DNA of 64,000 bases from Bacillota bacterium (GCA_023426245.1 JAFABB010000024.1:62001-126000), one strand, 5' to 3'. Shown: positions 8,766 to 18,523, numbered from the stretch's first letter. Numbers and translations: made by a program. The notes: a model not told the origin generated them from the sequence alone.

Positions 8766-9695
8766 ATGAGATACGCAATACTTGGGGCAGGGACCATGGG
8801 GAGCATAATCGGGGCTACCCTGGCCAAAAGCGGAGCCGAGGTTACCTTAATTGATCCTTATCAAGAACATATGGATAAGATTCAAGAACAGGGATTGCGG
8901 CTTACCCTGAATCAAAATAAAGAAACCATCACCATCCATACATGCACCGATCCCCGTCAAGCCGGGCCGGTGGAGGTGATCATCTTACTGGTGAAAAGAA
9001 TTCATTCTGTGGCGGCACTGGAGGGAGCCAGAGAGTTAATCCGCGAAAACACTTATATTTGTACTCTTCAAAACGGCTTGGGCAATACCGAACTCCTGGA
9101 GCAATATTTGCCGAAAGAACGCATTTTACAAGGGGTTTTGCGGATTGCCGGCAGAATGAACGGTCCGGGAGACGTTTCCGGGGAAGTAGCCGGAGGGATT
9201 GCTGTCTATCTGGGAAGTCTGACCAAGGAAAAAGCCTCCATCGCTATGGCGCAACAAATCGCAACGGATCTGACATCCGGAGGTTTGCCGTCCCAATTTA
9301 AAAGCGATGTAAAGCAGGATATTTGGACCAAAGCTGTCAATAATATTTGCTTTAACGCTCCCTGTGGCCTTTTACACCTACGGATCCGGGAGTATTTTTC
9401 CCATCCGGACGGCAAACGAATGGTCGATGAAATCGCCAAAGAAACCATTCGAGTGGCCAATGCTGAAGGGGTCGTCCTGGACTATCAACAAATCATCCGG
9501 GATTTGGAAACCAACGTAATTCCGGCCATCGGCGACCATTACCCTTCCTTGGCCCAGGATATGTGCAATAAAAGAAAAACCGAAATCGACTCTCTAAACG
9601 GCGCTATCGTCAAATATGGCCGTAAGCTTGGAATTCCGACTCCGGTAAATGATTATATCACGCGGCTGGTTAAAATCGCGGAAGATAATTATTGA
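8766..9695 (+). CDS. ketopantoate reductase family protein (2-dehydropantoate 2-reductase)
   Basis: NADP-dependent reductase of 309 aa. The Rossmann fold begins at residue 1 with AILGAGTMGSIIGA. The C-terminal ApbA/PanE domain has the conserved lysine in KAVNNICFNAPCGLL and the C-terminal KTEIDSLNGAIVKYGRKLG signature. The ATG at 8766 is preceded by a purine-rich GGGTGG; an in-frame extension to 8733 adds nothing family-like. It could make pantoate for coenzyme A or act on another branched 2-keto acid; linkage to an Lrp regulator rather than other pan genes favours a specialised role. Confidence 0.88.
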   Translation: MRYAILGAGTMGSIIGATLAKSGAEVTLIDPYQEHMDKIQEQGLRLTLNQNKETITIHTCTDPRQAGPVEVIILLVKRIHSVAALEGARELIRENTYICTLQNGLGNTELLEQYLPKERILQGVLRIAGRMNGPGDVSGEVAGGIAVYLGSLTKEKASIAMAQQIATDLTSGGLPSQFKSDVKQDIWTKAVNNICFNAPCGLLHLRIREYFSHPDGKRMVDEIAKETIRVANAEGVVLDYQQIIRDLETNVIPAIGDHYPSLAQDMCNKRKTEIDSLNGAIVKYGRKLGIPTPVNDYITRLVKIAEDNY

Positions 9696-9754
9696 CCCGG
9701 ATTCCCGGGATTTATGGGTAGAAGGATTGTCAAAACCGTTTTGTCCAAATACAC

Positions 9755-10213
9755 TTACGTTTCCTTATAAAATACCGTAAAACCTTTGGTTAAAACCTTC
9801 AGTGCAACCGCCGTAACCGCTCCCCACACCATAGAACCAACTAACATCAGTAGACAAATATCCGGCGGGTCGATCGAAAATAATGGCAAGTTATATAAAG
9901 TTCCCGGCACAAGAAAAAACAGCCAGGAACCGATTGCCAATGAAATGGCCTTCATTAAATAAAATCGACTTGTCGTGTATTTAATCAAATAGGAAAAAAT
10001 TATTCCCAGTAATCCTCCGATAATGAATTCAAAAATCATGCCAACGATAAAAGCCAAGGCTCCGTCAAAGGGTTTGGTCATTATCAACACTTTTCCGTAA
10101 TCGACATAGGTCCGATCAATGAGCCGTGATGAACGAAGGATTAAAAAATAAACCTGTAAAACAACATCACCGATTAATCCGGCAAAAAGTCCTGGAGAAA
10201 ATCTGTCCTCCAT
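9755..10213 (-). CDS. small integral membrane protein
   Basis: 152 aa with about four hydrophobic segments (including LFAGLIGDVVLQVYFLIL, IVGMIFEFIIGGLLGIIFSY and AISLAIGSWLFFLVPGTL) and an N-terminal MEDRFSPGLF. AGAGGA upstream of the ATG at 10213 defines the start; a longer frame to 10288 is not supported. I cannot name the family. It precedes no obvious partner; the next gene upstream on the strand is a 66-aa single-pass membrane protein. Confidence 0.65.
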   Translation of the reverse strand: MEDRFSPGLFAGLIGDVVLQVYFLILRSSRLIDRTYVDYGKVLIMTKPFDGALAFIVGMIFEFIIGGLLGIIFSYLIKYTTSRFYLMKAISLAIGSWLFFLVPGTLYNLPLFSIDPPDICLLMLVGSMVWGAVTAVALKVLTKGFTVFYKET

Positions 10214-10352
10214 CAATATCCTCTCATAGAAAGTTTGAAGTATAAAGTTCCCTAAATTTAAGCCATTATTCGCCCCAACCAAAATCATCGGATTGCGGCG
10301 CCTTGATGGAAAACATCACTTTACCGGTTCCGGCCGTCATTTAAGAATTCTT

Positions 10353-10553
10353 TTAGACTTCAGCCGCCGCCCTGCAAGGACAGTCAATCGATTTGAGATA
10401 CGTATCGATTTTTTGAATGGATCCTTCCAGATGATTGATTAATACCTTGTTGAGTTTGGTCAGCCTTTGATTGGATAGCATATAAAATAAATAATTAATC
10501 ATTCCCCCGGCAATAATACCCGTTAACAATAAAATGATTTCCCTTGAATCCAA
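10353..10553 (-). CDS. 66-aa single-pass membrane protein
   Basis: The TTG at 10553 has an ideal AGGAGG six bases upstream and opens a 66-codon frame. One membrane helix (IILLLTGIIAGGMINYLFYM) is followed by a basic, amphipathic cytoplasmic segment and a Cys-containing end (DCPCRAAAEV). The longer frame upstream to 10730 lacks a ribosome-binding site and has a composition unlike a membrane leader, so the short start is preferred. Function unknown. Confidence 0.55.
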   Translation of the reverse strand: MDSREIILLLTGIIAGGMINYLFYMLSNQRLTKLNKVLINHLEGSIQKIDTYLKSIDCPCRAAAEV

Positions 10554-10760
10554 TTGAGCCCTCCTGGAATATTCGATATTATTACTTTGGCATTTTACGC
10601 CGTTCACCGTAGTTTGGTTCCTCTTTGCAAAAAGAAAATTTTTCCAATTGGGAACTTTCTTCGTTAGTCGGCCCAGTTCCGAATGAAAGTTCTCCACCGA
10701 TTTCTCATGGTACAAAATGGAATGTCTCATTCATACTTTTTTTAGCATCCTGCTACTCCC

Positions 10761-11618
10761 TTACTTCTTCACAACCGGTATCCAAACTTCGCATCGATAG
10801 TCGGGGGCATTCAAATCCCCCGGTGGATACACTTCAAGTTCGGGACCGTCGGCATGTTCATACCCGGTGGCAGGAAACCACTCCTGGTAGATTCGCTCCC
10901 ACACTTTTTGGATGGCGCCCGGATTCGGGCCGGTGGAAGTAAAAACAGCCCAGGTGAAAGCGGGAATCTTATGGATGGTATATTCCCTATCGTTATATTT
11001 TTCTCCCTCTTTGATCGCAATCATATAAGTGAATTGCTCTTTTTCCTGTTCCATGTCCATACAGATGCCCAGCATTTCCTGGGCTTTACCCATACAAAGT
11101 TCATCGCAGGTCCCGTTCTGGCAGCATTCCGTCCAAAAGGCGGGAATCCTTTTTAAATTCTCACCATCCTTGGTACTGACTTTAAGCGCTTTGCCTATGA
11201 CCTGGAAAGCTTCTTTCGCCACGATTGTATAGTCCATTTGTTGATCTCCTTTTAATGACATCTGAAATGAAATTCGTGGGAACGCTTTCAGTTTTTGACC
11301 GGGTACCCGTGCCGCAGTCGGACTGATCCCATGCAACTGTTTAAAGGCTTTGGCAAAAGATTCCGGTGTTTCATAACCGTACTTGAAGGCCACATCAATG
11401 ACCTTAACCTGCCGGACCGCTAATTCCTGTGCAGCTAAGGTAAGCCTACGTTTGCGCAGATAGTCCATAACCGTAATGCCGGTAAGCATGTGAAACATCC
11501 GTTGAAAATGAAAGGAAGAAACATAGGCGATTTGGGAAAATTTCGCAATATCCAAGGGCTCATCAAGATGTTTTTCCATATATTCAATCGCATCCGTCAT
11601 TCTTTGCAACCATTCCAA
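10761..11618 (-). CDS. AraC family regulator with GyrI-like effector-binding domain
   Basis: 285 aa. The N-terminal ~100 residues are the AraC DNA-binding domain (two HTH units; YVSSFHFQRMFHMLTGITVM and KYGYETPESFAKAFKQLHG). After a linker, the C-terminal ~155 residues form a GyrI-like small-molecule-binding domain (YTIVAKEAFQVIGKAL ... EVYPPGDLNAPDYRCEVWIPV), the layout of Rob/SoxS-type multidrug or toxin sensors. The start is TTG at 11618 with AGGGA upstream, giving the family-typical MEWLQRM opening. It is divergent from the C45-type hydrolase gene, whose promoter region carries an inverted repeat that may be its site. Confidence 0.88.
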   Translation of the reverse strand: MEWLQRMTDAIEYMEKHLDEPLDIAKFSQIAYVSSFHFQRMFHMLTGITVMDYLRKRRLTLAAQELAVRQVKVIDVAFKYGYETPESFAKAFKQLHGISPTAARVPGQKLKAFPRISFQMSLKGDQQMDYTIVAKEAFQVIGKALKVSTKDGENLKRIPAFWTECCQNGTCDELCMGKAQEMLGICMDMEQEKEQFTYMIAIKEGEKYNDREYTIHKIPAFTWAVFTSTGPNPGAIQKVWERIYQEWFPATGYEHADGPELEVYPPGDLNAPDYRCEVWIPVVKK

Positions 11619-11667
11619 ATCGGTCCCTGCCCCCAGTCAAGATCAGCATATCATTTTCACTCCAAAC

Positions 11668-11702
11668 AATCCTGTCATTTTATGCTGTTGTTCGACAGGA
11701 TT
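11668..11702. promoter_or_regulatory. inverted repeat in divergent promoter region
   Basis: AATCCTGTC (11668-11676) and GACAGGATT (11694-11702) are perfect 9-bp arms 17 bases apart, midway between the AraC/GyrI-like regulator (start 11618) and the hydrolase (start 11772). No U-tract follows, so an operator is more likely than a terminator. Confidence 0.4.
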
Positions 11703-11771
11703 TTATCTACATACTTGTGATACGATCCCTAATACCCTATAACCTGAAAAAAGTCAATCAAGGAGGTAGGC

Positions 11772-12929
11772 ATGAACGAAACCCGCATTCAAGAAAGCTC
11801 ATTTCAAAAAGTTGTATTGGAAGGAACAGCATATGAAGTTGGAAAAAAACAGGGTGAGTGGATTCAAAATGACACCAGGGCGGTCAGGTTCTTTACCTCC
11901 CCGCCGGAAGGACAAACATATCCCACTCCCAAAGAAACGGAGCAAATAGTGAATTTCTTCGACAAACATTGCCCCGGGTTGAACGATGAAATCCGGGGAT
12001 TTGCAGATAGCCTTGAGGTGCCGGTTGAGCATATGGTTTATTATCCATTTTCATATCCGCGCGGCAGCAATTTCGACCGCAGCTGCGGCTGCAGCCAGAT
12101 GGCGCTTCTGTCCTCGGTCACCGTAGACGGTCACATTTACGTAGGCAGAAACTACGAATGGAGCTTCCAGGATGATTTCCGGCTCTGCACCACCCGTATT
12201 CATGGAAAAGCCGCTCATATGGGGTTTTCCCTACTGCAGTTTGGCAGGATTGATGGAATGAATGAACATGGCCTGTGCATCACCATGTCCGCCGGATGCC
12301 CCCTCGTGCAACCGGTCGAAGATGGATGCCGTTTTTGGGCGGTGGTCCGGACGGTGCTTGACCGTTGCCGCTCGGTTCCGGAAGCTTTGGAAATTATCCA
12401 GAGCATTCCAATCTCGTTTCATCTGAACCTATTACTCACTGATAAACACGGCGAATCAGCACTTATCGAAATGTTTTCTTCTAAGCGGGCCATCAAACGA
12501 ATCGGACCCCATACCAAAGAACAAACTCTCTGGTCTACCAACCATTACAATCTTCCCGAAATGGTTGCCTATGATCAAGGACGGATGTGGATGTCGGTGG
12601 CCCGCTATCAAAAAATCGCATCGGTTATCAAGAGCCCCAGCTTACCCATAAGCAAAGAACAATTGCGCGATCTTTTGTCGAAACCGGTTCCGGATGGGCT
12701 TTGCTGCCATTATTATCATAATGGCTTCGGCACTCTATGGTCGGAAATTTTTGACCTCACTACAGGAACCGTCGAGATTTGTTTTGGTTCCCCGGCGGTT
12801 AACCATTGGCACAGTTTTAATCTAAAAGGGTTCCCCGGTTTACAGGCTTACCCTGCCAAGTTTCCTTTGGAAACCCCCGAACATCCGGAGGACTTCTTCA
12901 GGAAGATGGCCCCGGGAGCAGAAGAATAG
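11772..12929 (+). CDS. C45-type linear-amide C-N hydrolase (Ntn hydrolase family)
   Basis: 385 aa related to acyl-CoA:6-aminopenicillanate acyltransferase and choloylglycine hydrolases, which cut linear amide bonds and mature by self-cleavage before a catalytic Cys. The likely nucleophile is in DRSCGCSQMA (Cys107, with Cys105 as alternative), followed by the family-typical DGHIYVGRNYEW. If cleavage occurs before Cys107, an N-terminal alpha-chain of ~106 residues would be released. AAGGAGGTAGGC precedes the ATG. It carries no secretion signal. It is divergent from the AraC/GyrI-like regulator, suggesting detoxification of an amide compound; the substrate is not deducible. Confidence 0.85.
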   Translation: MNETRIQESSFQKVVLEGTAYEVGKKQGEWIQNDTRAVRFFTSPPEGQTYPTPKETEQIVNFFDKHCPGLNDEIRGFADSLEVPVEHMVYYPFSYPRGSNFDRSCGCSQMALLSSVTVDGHIYVGRNYEWSFQDDFRLCTTRIHGKAAHMGFSLLQFGRIDGMNEHGLCITMSAGCPLVQPVEDGCRFWAVVRTVLDRCRSVPEALEIIQSIPISFHLNLLLTDKHGESALIEMFSSKRAIKRIGPHTKEQTLWSTNHYNLPEMVAYDQGRMWMSVARYQKIASVIKSPSLPISKEQLRDLLSKPVPDGLCCHYYHNGFGTLWSEIFDLTTGTVEICFGSPAVNHWHSFNLKGFPGLQAYPAKFPLETPEHPEDFFRKMAPGAEE

Positions 12930-12965
12930 AAACCTCTCCAAAATGGAAAGGTTGTTGGGAATTAT

Positions 12966-13703
12966 TCATTCAAATATATCGCGATGAACAGGCCGGACGT
13001 GAAGGGCTTTTTTGGTTCTGCAAATTTTCTCGTTGCAGTACTTACACTGCAATCTGGCATTGCTTCCTTCAAAAAAACGCCACGGATGTTTCCAATAAGA
13101 ATACTCCCAACGGAGCAGCAAAACCAGGGCAATTGACACCAGAGTCCATGAAAAGAGACTGGGTACAAAAAGCAAAGGGGTACATGCCATAATGGAATCC
13201 CAGTTAAAAATGCGGCAAGTAACGCAACAACGGTTTTTCATAATCAAATCTTGAAACGGGCACCAAAATAAGATGCAAACCATATCGCAAACTAAATAAA
13301 ACAAAGACAACAATACCAGCTCGGATTGGCCGATGATCTTCAAATGATAAAAAAAAGCGATCACTCCATTAGCGCCAAACCATAAAGCCAATACTTTCCG
13401 AGCGGCTTTGTTTTCATATTGAAACCAACTCTCCATTTCAGCTCTTGCAAACCTTTGATTGCTTGGTTCAAAAGCAGACCGAAACTGTTTACGGCAGCCC
13501 ATACTATTCCCTTTTTGCGGAAAAAACTTTGGAATCATCCCTGCCATAATGATGAGCCAGATGATATGGATAGGTTGAATACTGTGGCTGAAAAATCTCC
13601 CGTTTGCAAATACTAGGCTGCCTTTATCCCTTATATAAAGCTGGAGTGCAGCTATTAACAGCATGATTCGTAAAATCAATTTCGTGCGATAGATGGTAAT
13701 CAA
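12966..13703 (-). CDS. integral membrane protein with Cys motifs, unknown function
   Basis: 245 aa with about six hydrophobic segments. The C-terminal part has NRCCVTCRIFNWDSIMA and, near the end, CKYCNEKIC, four-cysteine sets that could bind metal. The start is TTG at 13703 with GGAG five bases upstream; an internal ATG at 13664 is the alternative. It converges on the hydrolase gene with 36 bp between the stops. No family name can be given with confidence. Confidence 0.65.
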   Translation of the reverse strand: MITIYRTKLILRIMLLIAALQLYIRDKGSLVFANGRFFSHSIQPIHIIWLIIMAGMIPKFFPQKGNSMGCRKQFRSAFEPSNQRFARAEMESWFQYENKAARKVLALWFGANGVIAFFYHLKIIGQSELVLLSLFYLVCDMVCILFWCPFQDLIMKNRCCVTCRIFNWDSIMACTPLLFVPSLFSWTLVSIALVLLLRWEYSYWKHPWRFFEGSNARLQCKYCNEKICRTKKALHVRPVHRDIFE

Positions 13704-14187
13704 ATTGACTCCGATGCTCCCTGTTGCCCATGACTCAATTACATACGGTTGAAAGCTGTGGGGGATTACTCCCCCCTTGGCGTTCTGAATGAAATTCAGT
13801 TAACCAACCGGAAAGTTCAATTCGATAGCGGAGGTCCACGAAGCAACTCTGCATACGGATAAACCGGTGACTCGGATCCTGTAGTTGAGACAATCATTGG
13901 ACGGCCATGTCCACTGAAGACTTTTTAAGTTATTCCAATCGATCATGGCCCATGAATGTTTTTGCGGGTTTAATCCTGGCAACCGACTAAAAATTCTTTG
14001 ATTACCAGAAGTTTGAATACAATTTTTCGACAAAAGTCCTTCGATACCTGCATCAAAGTTGCAAATGACAATATGGATGTGAGATTGGCTGAAAAAATTT
14101 TTAAAAGGCCAAAAAGAGGCTATCCCCGCATGGATTAGCCTCTTTTTGTGTATAGCGAAATAGGAGGAAAAGTCGTTAAGGATGAGG
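13704..14187. other. intergenic stretch, 484 bp
   Basis: Holds a GC hairpin (GGGGGA 13760-13765 / TCCCCC 13770-13775), a perfect short palindrome (CTGAAT/ATTCAG around 13785-13799) and the strong terminator at 14111-14147. A 77-codon minus-strand frame (13800-14033) lacks family features and is not annotated. Confidence 0.4.
14111..14147. terminator. bidirectional rho-independent terminator
   Basis: Arms AAAAAGAGGCTA (14111-14122) and TAGCCTCTTTTT (14136-14147) give a 12-bp stem with built-in A and T tracts on either side. It lies downstream of the pectate lyase-like gene, whose stop is at 14188. Confidence 0.85.
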
Positions 14188-16404
14188 TTATTTCATGAAA
14201 CTTTTGATATCGAATCCCCCGGTAACGGGTGATTTCGGAACCAGCACCATGTAATCATTCATCATAATCGATCCTTTGGCGTTTCGTACAAAGGTTACCG
14301 GTGCAACAAGGCTCTTAAAATCAGCTGAGGTTATTTTTTTACCGCCAAGGTTTACAGAATCCGCGCCGTTATAAAAATAATTATCGGCTGCGTTTACATC
14401 GGCCGGGATGCTATCGGGATCTCCCGCCTTGGTATGAAAAGAGATGTTATTTTTGGCCGAAAACTGGGGTTTGGCCGTTGCATAATAAGAAAACTCATAA
14501 TTGAATTTTCCATTATCCACGGAGGTCGTATTTTCAACTACGATGGCCGGATCGCTGTTGCTGGTTACACCGGCGCTTTCATTTCGAAAAGCCAAACAAT
14601 TCCGCAAGATATGTTTGACGGCTAATCCCTCTCCGCCAAGTTTAAATCCGTTACCGTCGCCTTTGGTTTTGGTACCGTCAGAAAGTTTCCCGTTGCCATA
14701 GGCGATGCAATTTTCAATGGTAATGGCGCCAATTGGTCCGGTTTCCAATTTTGCGTATAGATCATAACCATCATCACAATTGTTATAAGAGATACATCCT
14801 CTGAATACATTCCCTTCACCGCAAGCTAACTTTGCTGCAAATCCATCGGCATTATTTTCGGACTTATCACGGTTATCATGTGAAGTGCAGTTCAATACCA
14901 GATTGTTGGATGGCCAGTTGACTGCTTTTTCCGATGAAAGAGTGCTGATTTGGAGACCGGTATCTCCATTGGCGTACAAATGATCCAGTTCAAGAAGGTT
15001 ATGATTTCCGGTAATCCAACAGCCATATAAGCTCGCATTGGTAATATCCAGGCCGTATATCTTCCAATAGTTACCACTCAAAATAACTCCATTCGATTTT
15101 TTACCAAAATCGAGCACGGGTTTTTCTTTCAAGTACGCAGAAAGCACCTTAAGCTTTGCAGGGGTTCCGTTATTCCCCTTTTCAATCAACAGGGGAGTTG
15201 TCAGATTATAAACCCCTTTCCGGACATAAATGATTTGCCCCGGCTGGGCGAATTGAACCGCCGAGTATATATCTATCGGGTCTTTAATCCCTCCGGTGGC
15301 TGTGCCCTGACCTTCAGGGGAAACATAGAGAGCCTGACCAGGTTTACCATAGGTTTTAAAGGTTACCACATATTGAGAACTCACCGGGACACTTCCCGGC
15401 GCATCCGGAGTGAGTGACATTTCAAAAGTATTTTTGCCTGCAATTAAGGTTACATTTTTCATGAAAGGTTCCGCTTCATTGATGGATGCACTATGAATCG
15501 GAGCGCCATTTTGTTTAATATCCAAACGGCCTTTAACATTGGTTGATATTGTAAGGTCATATCCGGCAAGAAATGCCGTGGTCGGAGACAGGACATTTAT
15601 TTGAGCCGCAGCCGGTTTAGGAGGTTCTGGGACTCTCGGCGGGTCAGTCGCCACTTCCGAAGTAACAAGCCTTATATCGGAAACAGTAATGGAAGCTACC
15701 CTGGCCGCAAAGAAGCCGAAATAAATATGGGCAGGATCTAAGATCTCAAGTTGTTTGGGTCGATAATATATTTTTTCCGGACTATTGTCGACACTCACGT
15801 GATAACCGGTATTGGTCTTCTTTATTTTCAGAGAAAACGTCGCAGTACCGTCATTGGCTGGCCGGTCGCCAAACTTGAAAACATCTTCCATAGCAGCGCC
15901 GGCGCCGGAAGAATCTTTTACATTATTTCGAAATACCGACTGAACGTTTCCCCGGTAGCCGCCGACCAAAACCATATTGGACGGAAATACCGTAGTATCA
16001 AAATCTTTTCCGATAGCATCCCGCGCCATTATTCCAAAAGCTTCCTGATTATCCGGAGTGGCTTTGGCGAAATAATTCACCTTGACTTTCGCGGAAAGCT
16101 CAAAATTTTTGGTGGCCGGAATATCCGTATAATAAAAGGCCACTCCATCATGGGAACCGGTTACTTTTCCTCCGGCTATGCTGCCGTCTTTTGTACCGGC
16201 TGTAATCGTCACCGATTGCGTAGCCGCATCAACCGTAACGGAATTATTCGTAGCGGAAGTGGACTGCCCGAAAACGACCGACTTCCATTCAACGTCCTGA
16301 CTGTCAGCAGCTTTGACATCCAAAGAAAACCAACACCATGAAAAAGCGGCCAACATCCATACACTAAAAACGATATTACCACTCTTTATCCGTATTTTTT
16401 TCAT
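14188..16404 (-). CDS. secreted pectate lyase-like protein, PL9-type right-handed beta-helix
   Basis: 738 aa. A Sec signal peptide (KKIRIKSGN, then a hydrophobic core ending near DVKAAD) exports it. Residues ~35-235 form a laminin-G/DUF1349-like beta-sandwich, followed by a proline-rich linker (PPRVPEPPKPAAA) and an Ig-like stretch. From about residue 350 a right-handed parallel beta-helix begins (ALYVSPEGQGTATGGIKDP). The stretch NADGFAAKLACGEGNVF ... NNCDDGYDLYAK matches PL9 pectate lyases, where the lysine is the catalytic base and the acidic residues bind calcium. GGAGGGGAG precedes the ATG at 16404. It cleaves pectate by beta-elimination if active. It is a single gene with its own terminator, fitting a secreted enzyme for plant polysaccharide. 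Confidence 0.88.
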   Translation of the reverse strand: MKKIRIKSGNIVFSVWMLAAFSWCWFSLDVKAADSQDVEWKSVVFGQSTSATNNSVTVDAATQSVTITAGTKDGSIAGGKVTGSHDGVAFYYTDIPATKNFELSAKVKVNYFAKATPDNQEAFGIMARDAIGKDFDTTVFPSNMVLVGGYRGNVQSVFRNNVKDSSGAGAAMEDVFKFGDRPANDGTATFSLKIKKTNTGYHVSVDNSPEKIYYRPKQLEILDPAHIYFGFFAARVASITVSDIRLVTSEVATDPPRVPEPPKPAAAQINVLSPTTAFLAGYDLTISTNVKGRLDIKQNGAPIHSASINEAEPFMKNVTLIAGKNTFEMSLTPDAPGSVPVSSQYVVTFKTYGKPGQALYVSPEGQGTATGGIKDPIDIYSAVQFAQPGQIIYVRKGVYNLTTPLLIEKGNNGTPAKLKVLSAYLKEKPVLDFGKKSNGVILSGNYWKIYGLDITNASLYGCWITGNHNLLELDHLYANGDTGLQISTLSSEKAVNWPSNNLVLNCTSHDNRDKSENNADGFAAKLACGEGNVFRGCISYNNCDDGYDLYAKLETGPIGAITIENCIAYGNGKLSDGTKTKGDGNGFKLGGEGLAVKHILRNCLAFRNESAGVTSNSDPAIVVENTTSVDNGKFNYEFSYYATAKPQFSAKNNISFHTKAGDPDSIPADVNAADNYFYNGADSVNLGGKKITSADFKSLVAPVTFVRNAKGSIMMNDYMVLVPKSPVTGGFDIKSFMK

Positions 16405-16564
16405 TTTCTCCCCTCCGGTATTCAATCAAGGATTAATATGTTACCCAAGGACTCTCTTTTCTTGGATCATTGCTAATCACAGTATAGGGTATTTCCAGTA
16501 CAAAATCCGCTCGTTTTTTGCTATTGTCTACCAAAAAGCATTATTATTTGTCATCTATCCATAA

Positions 16565-16600
16565 AAAAAGCCACTTTTTTAGGCTCAAAAGTGGCTTTTT
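16565..16600. terminator. rho-independent terminator after htpG
   Basis: Arms AAAAAGCCACTTTT (16565-16578) and AAAAGTGGCTTTTT (16587-16600), 8-base loop, with A and T tracts on both sides. It lies just past the htpG stop at 16640 and upstream of the PL9 gene start. Confidence 0.85.
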
Positions 16601-16639
16601 CTTAAATTTGTCAGGTCATGTTATTTTGTCTTCTTCAGA

Positions 16640-18523
16640 TTAACTCATTAACTTACATATGTCATTGGTGAATTCTACCGGGTCCTGAACCGGCAATCCT
16701 TCTATCAGCAACGCTTGATTGTAAAGAAGATTGGTATAAAGGGCTAATTTATCCGGATCCTTTTCATAAATCCCGGTTAAGGCCTTGAAGACTTCATGAT
16801 TGGGGTTAATCTCCAAAACTTTATCGGCTTTGACTTTTTGCTCATTATAGGGCATAGCGTTTAAAACTTTCTCCATTTCGATGGAGATTTCCCCTTCGCT
16901 GGCCAGGCATACCGGATGAGTTTTCAAGCGTTTGGATACCCGCACTTCTTTGACTTTATCCGCCAAGATGGTTTTCATCTTTTCAAACAACTCCTTGTGG
17001 GACTTTTCTTCCGTCTCGGCTTTTTCTTGCTCTTCCTTATCCTCAATGCCCAGATCCTTGCTGGATACTGACCGGAATTCCTTTTCTTTATAGGACATCA
17101 GCATTTTGATGGCAAATTCGTCAATATCGTCGGTTAAATAGAGAATCTCATATCCCTTATCGGCCACCAATTCGGTTTGAGGGAGCTTCTCGATACGGGA
17201 AACCGAGTCGCCGGTAGCGTAATAGATATATTTTTGGTCTTCCGCCATCCGGGAGATGTATTCATCCAAAGTCACTTGTTTCTTCTCTTTTGAAGAATAA
17301 AACATCAATAAATCTTGGAGCATGTCCTTATTAGCCCCGAAATCACTATAGATGCCGTATTTCAACTGTCTGCCGAAAGAACTGTAAAAGTTCTCATACT
17401 TTTCCCGCTCGCTCTTCAATAACTCCAACAACTCATTTTTGATTTTGGTCTTCAGATTTTTGGCAATCAATTTGAGCTGCCGATCATGTTGCAACATTTC
17501 ACGGGAGATATTGAGCGATAAATCGGCCGAATCAACTAATCCCTTGACAAAGCTGAAATAGTCGGGCAGCAGATCGGGACATTTATTCATAATCATCACG
17601 CCGCTTGAATATAGTTCCAGCCCTTTTTCATATTCTTTAGTGTAATAGTCAAAGGGGGTTTTTTCCGGAATATAAAGAATAGCGGTATAACTAACCGCAC
17701 CATCGGTGCTGATGTGAATGTGTTTTACCGGCTTATCAAATCCGTAATGTTTTTCCTCATAGAATTGTTCATAATCTTCGTCTTTGAGCTCGTTGCGGTT
17801 TTTACGCCAAATCGGAACCATACTGTTGACGGTCTGTTCCTCGACATGATCCTCGTATTCGTCTTTGCTGCCTTCTTTGAGTTTGCTGGTGGTGACATTC
17901 ATTTTAATGGGGTAACGAATGAAATCGGAATACTTTTTAATCAAGCTTTTCAGGCGGTACTCCTCTAAAAACTCGTCGTAATTTTCATCTTCGGTATTTT
18001 CTTTCAATTGAAGAATAATCTCGGTCCCAACAGTTTCCTTGTTACAACTCTCAATGCTGTAACCATCGGCTCCCTGAGATTCCCAACGATATGCTTCTTC
18101 GCTCCCTAACGCCTTACTGATAACCGTTACGGTATCGGCAACCATAAAGGCGGAGTAGAAACCCACCCCAAATTGGCCGATAATATCATATCCATCTTTC
18201 GATTCGTTGTCTTTTTTAAAGGCCAACGATCCGCTGCGGGCAATCGTTCCTAAATTATCTTCCAAATCTTCCTTGGTCATCCCAATTCCGGTATCGATCA
18301 CTTTGAGGGTCCGCTCTTTTTTATCCGGAAGGATTTGGATATAATAGTTATCTTTGTCGAACTTCAGGTTCTCGTCAGTTAATGCTTTGTAGTATAATTT
18401 ATCAATCGCATCACTGGCGTTGGAAATCAATTCCCGTAAAAAGATTTCCTTGTGCGTGTAAATTGAATTAATCATTAACTCCAGCAACCGCTTGGACTCT
18501 GCCTTGAATTGTTTCTTGCTCAA
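16640..18523 (-). CDS. htpG: molecular chaperone HtpG (Hsp90)
   Basis: ATP-dependent cytosolic Hsp90-type chaperone, 627 aa, full length for the family. GHKL ATPase motifs are intact: ELISNASDAIDKL with the catalytic Glu, DTGIGMTKEDL, GTIARSGS and QFGVGFYSAFMVAD. Middle domain (NMVPIWRKNR, NISREMLQ) and C-terminal dimerisation domain follow. The start codon is TTG at 18523 behind GAAGGGAG. A perfect CIRCE operator lies 73 bp upstream, so HrcA should repress it; the gene stands alone as its own transcription unit. Confidence 0.97.
   Translation of the reverse strand: MSKKQFKAESKRLLELMINSIYTHKEIFLRELISNASDAIDKLYYKALTDENLKFDKDNYYIQILPDKKERTLKVIDTGIGMTKEDLEDNLGTIARSGSLAFKKDNESKDGYDIIGQFGVGFYSAFMVADTVTVISKALGSEEAYRWESQGADGYSIESCNKETVGTEIILQLKENTEDENYDEFLEEYRLKSLIKKYSDFIRYPIKMNVTTSKLKEGSKDEYEDHVEEQTVNSMVPIWRKNRNELKDEDYEQFYEEKHYGFDKPVKHIHISTDGAVSYTAILYIPEKTPFDYYTKEYEKGLELYSSGVMIMNKCPDLLPDYFSFVKGLVDSADLSLNISREMLQHDRQLKLIAKNLKTKIKNELLELLKSEREKYENFYSSFGRQLKYGIYSDFGANKDMLQDLLMFYSSKEKKQVTLDEYISRMAEDQKYIYYATGDSVSRIEKLPQTELVADKGYEILYLTDDIDEFAIKMLMSYKEKEFRSVSSKDLGIEDKEEQEKAETEEKSHKELFEKMKTILADKVKEVRVSKRLKTHPVCLASEGEISIEMEKVLNAMPYNEQKVKADKVLEINPNHEVFKALTGIYEKDPDKLALYTNLLYNQALLIEGLPVQDPVEFTNDICKLMS

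Noticed and set aside
10554..10730. N-terminal extension of the 66-aa membrane protein
   Set aside because: The TTG at 10553 has an ideal ribosome-binding site, whereas the extension has none and would place a polar, basic stretch before the membrane helix.
13800..14033. 77-codon minus-strand frame
   Set aside because: No ribosome-binding site and no recognisable domain; the neighbouring hairpins suggest non-coding sequence.
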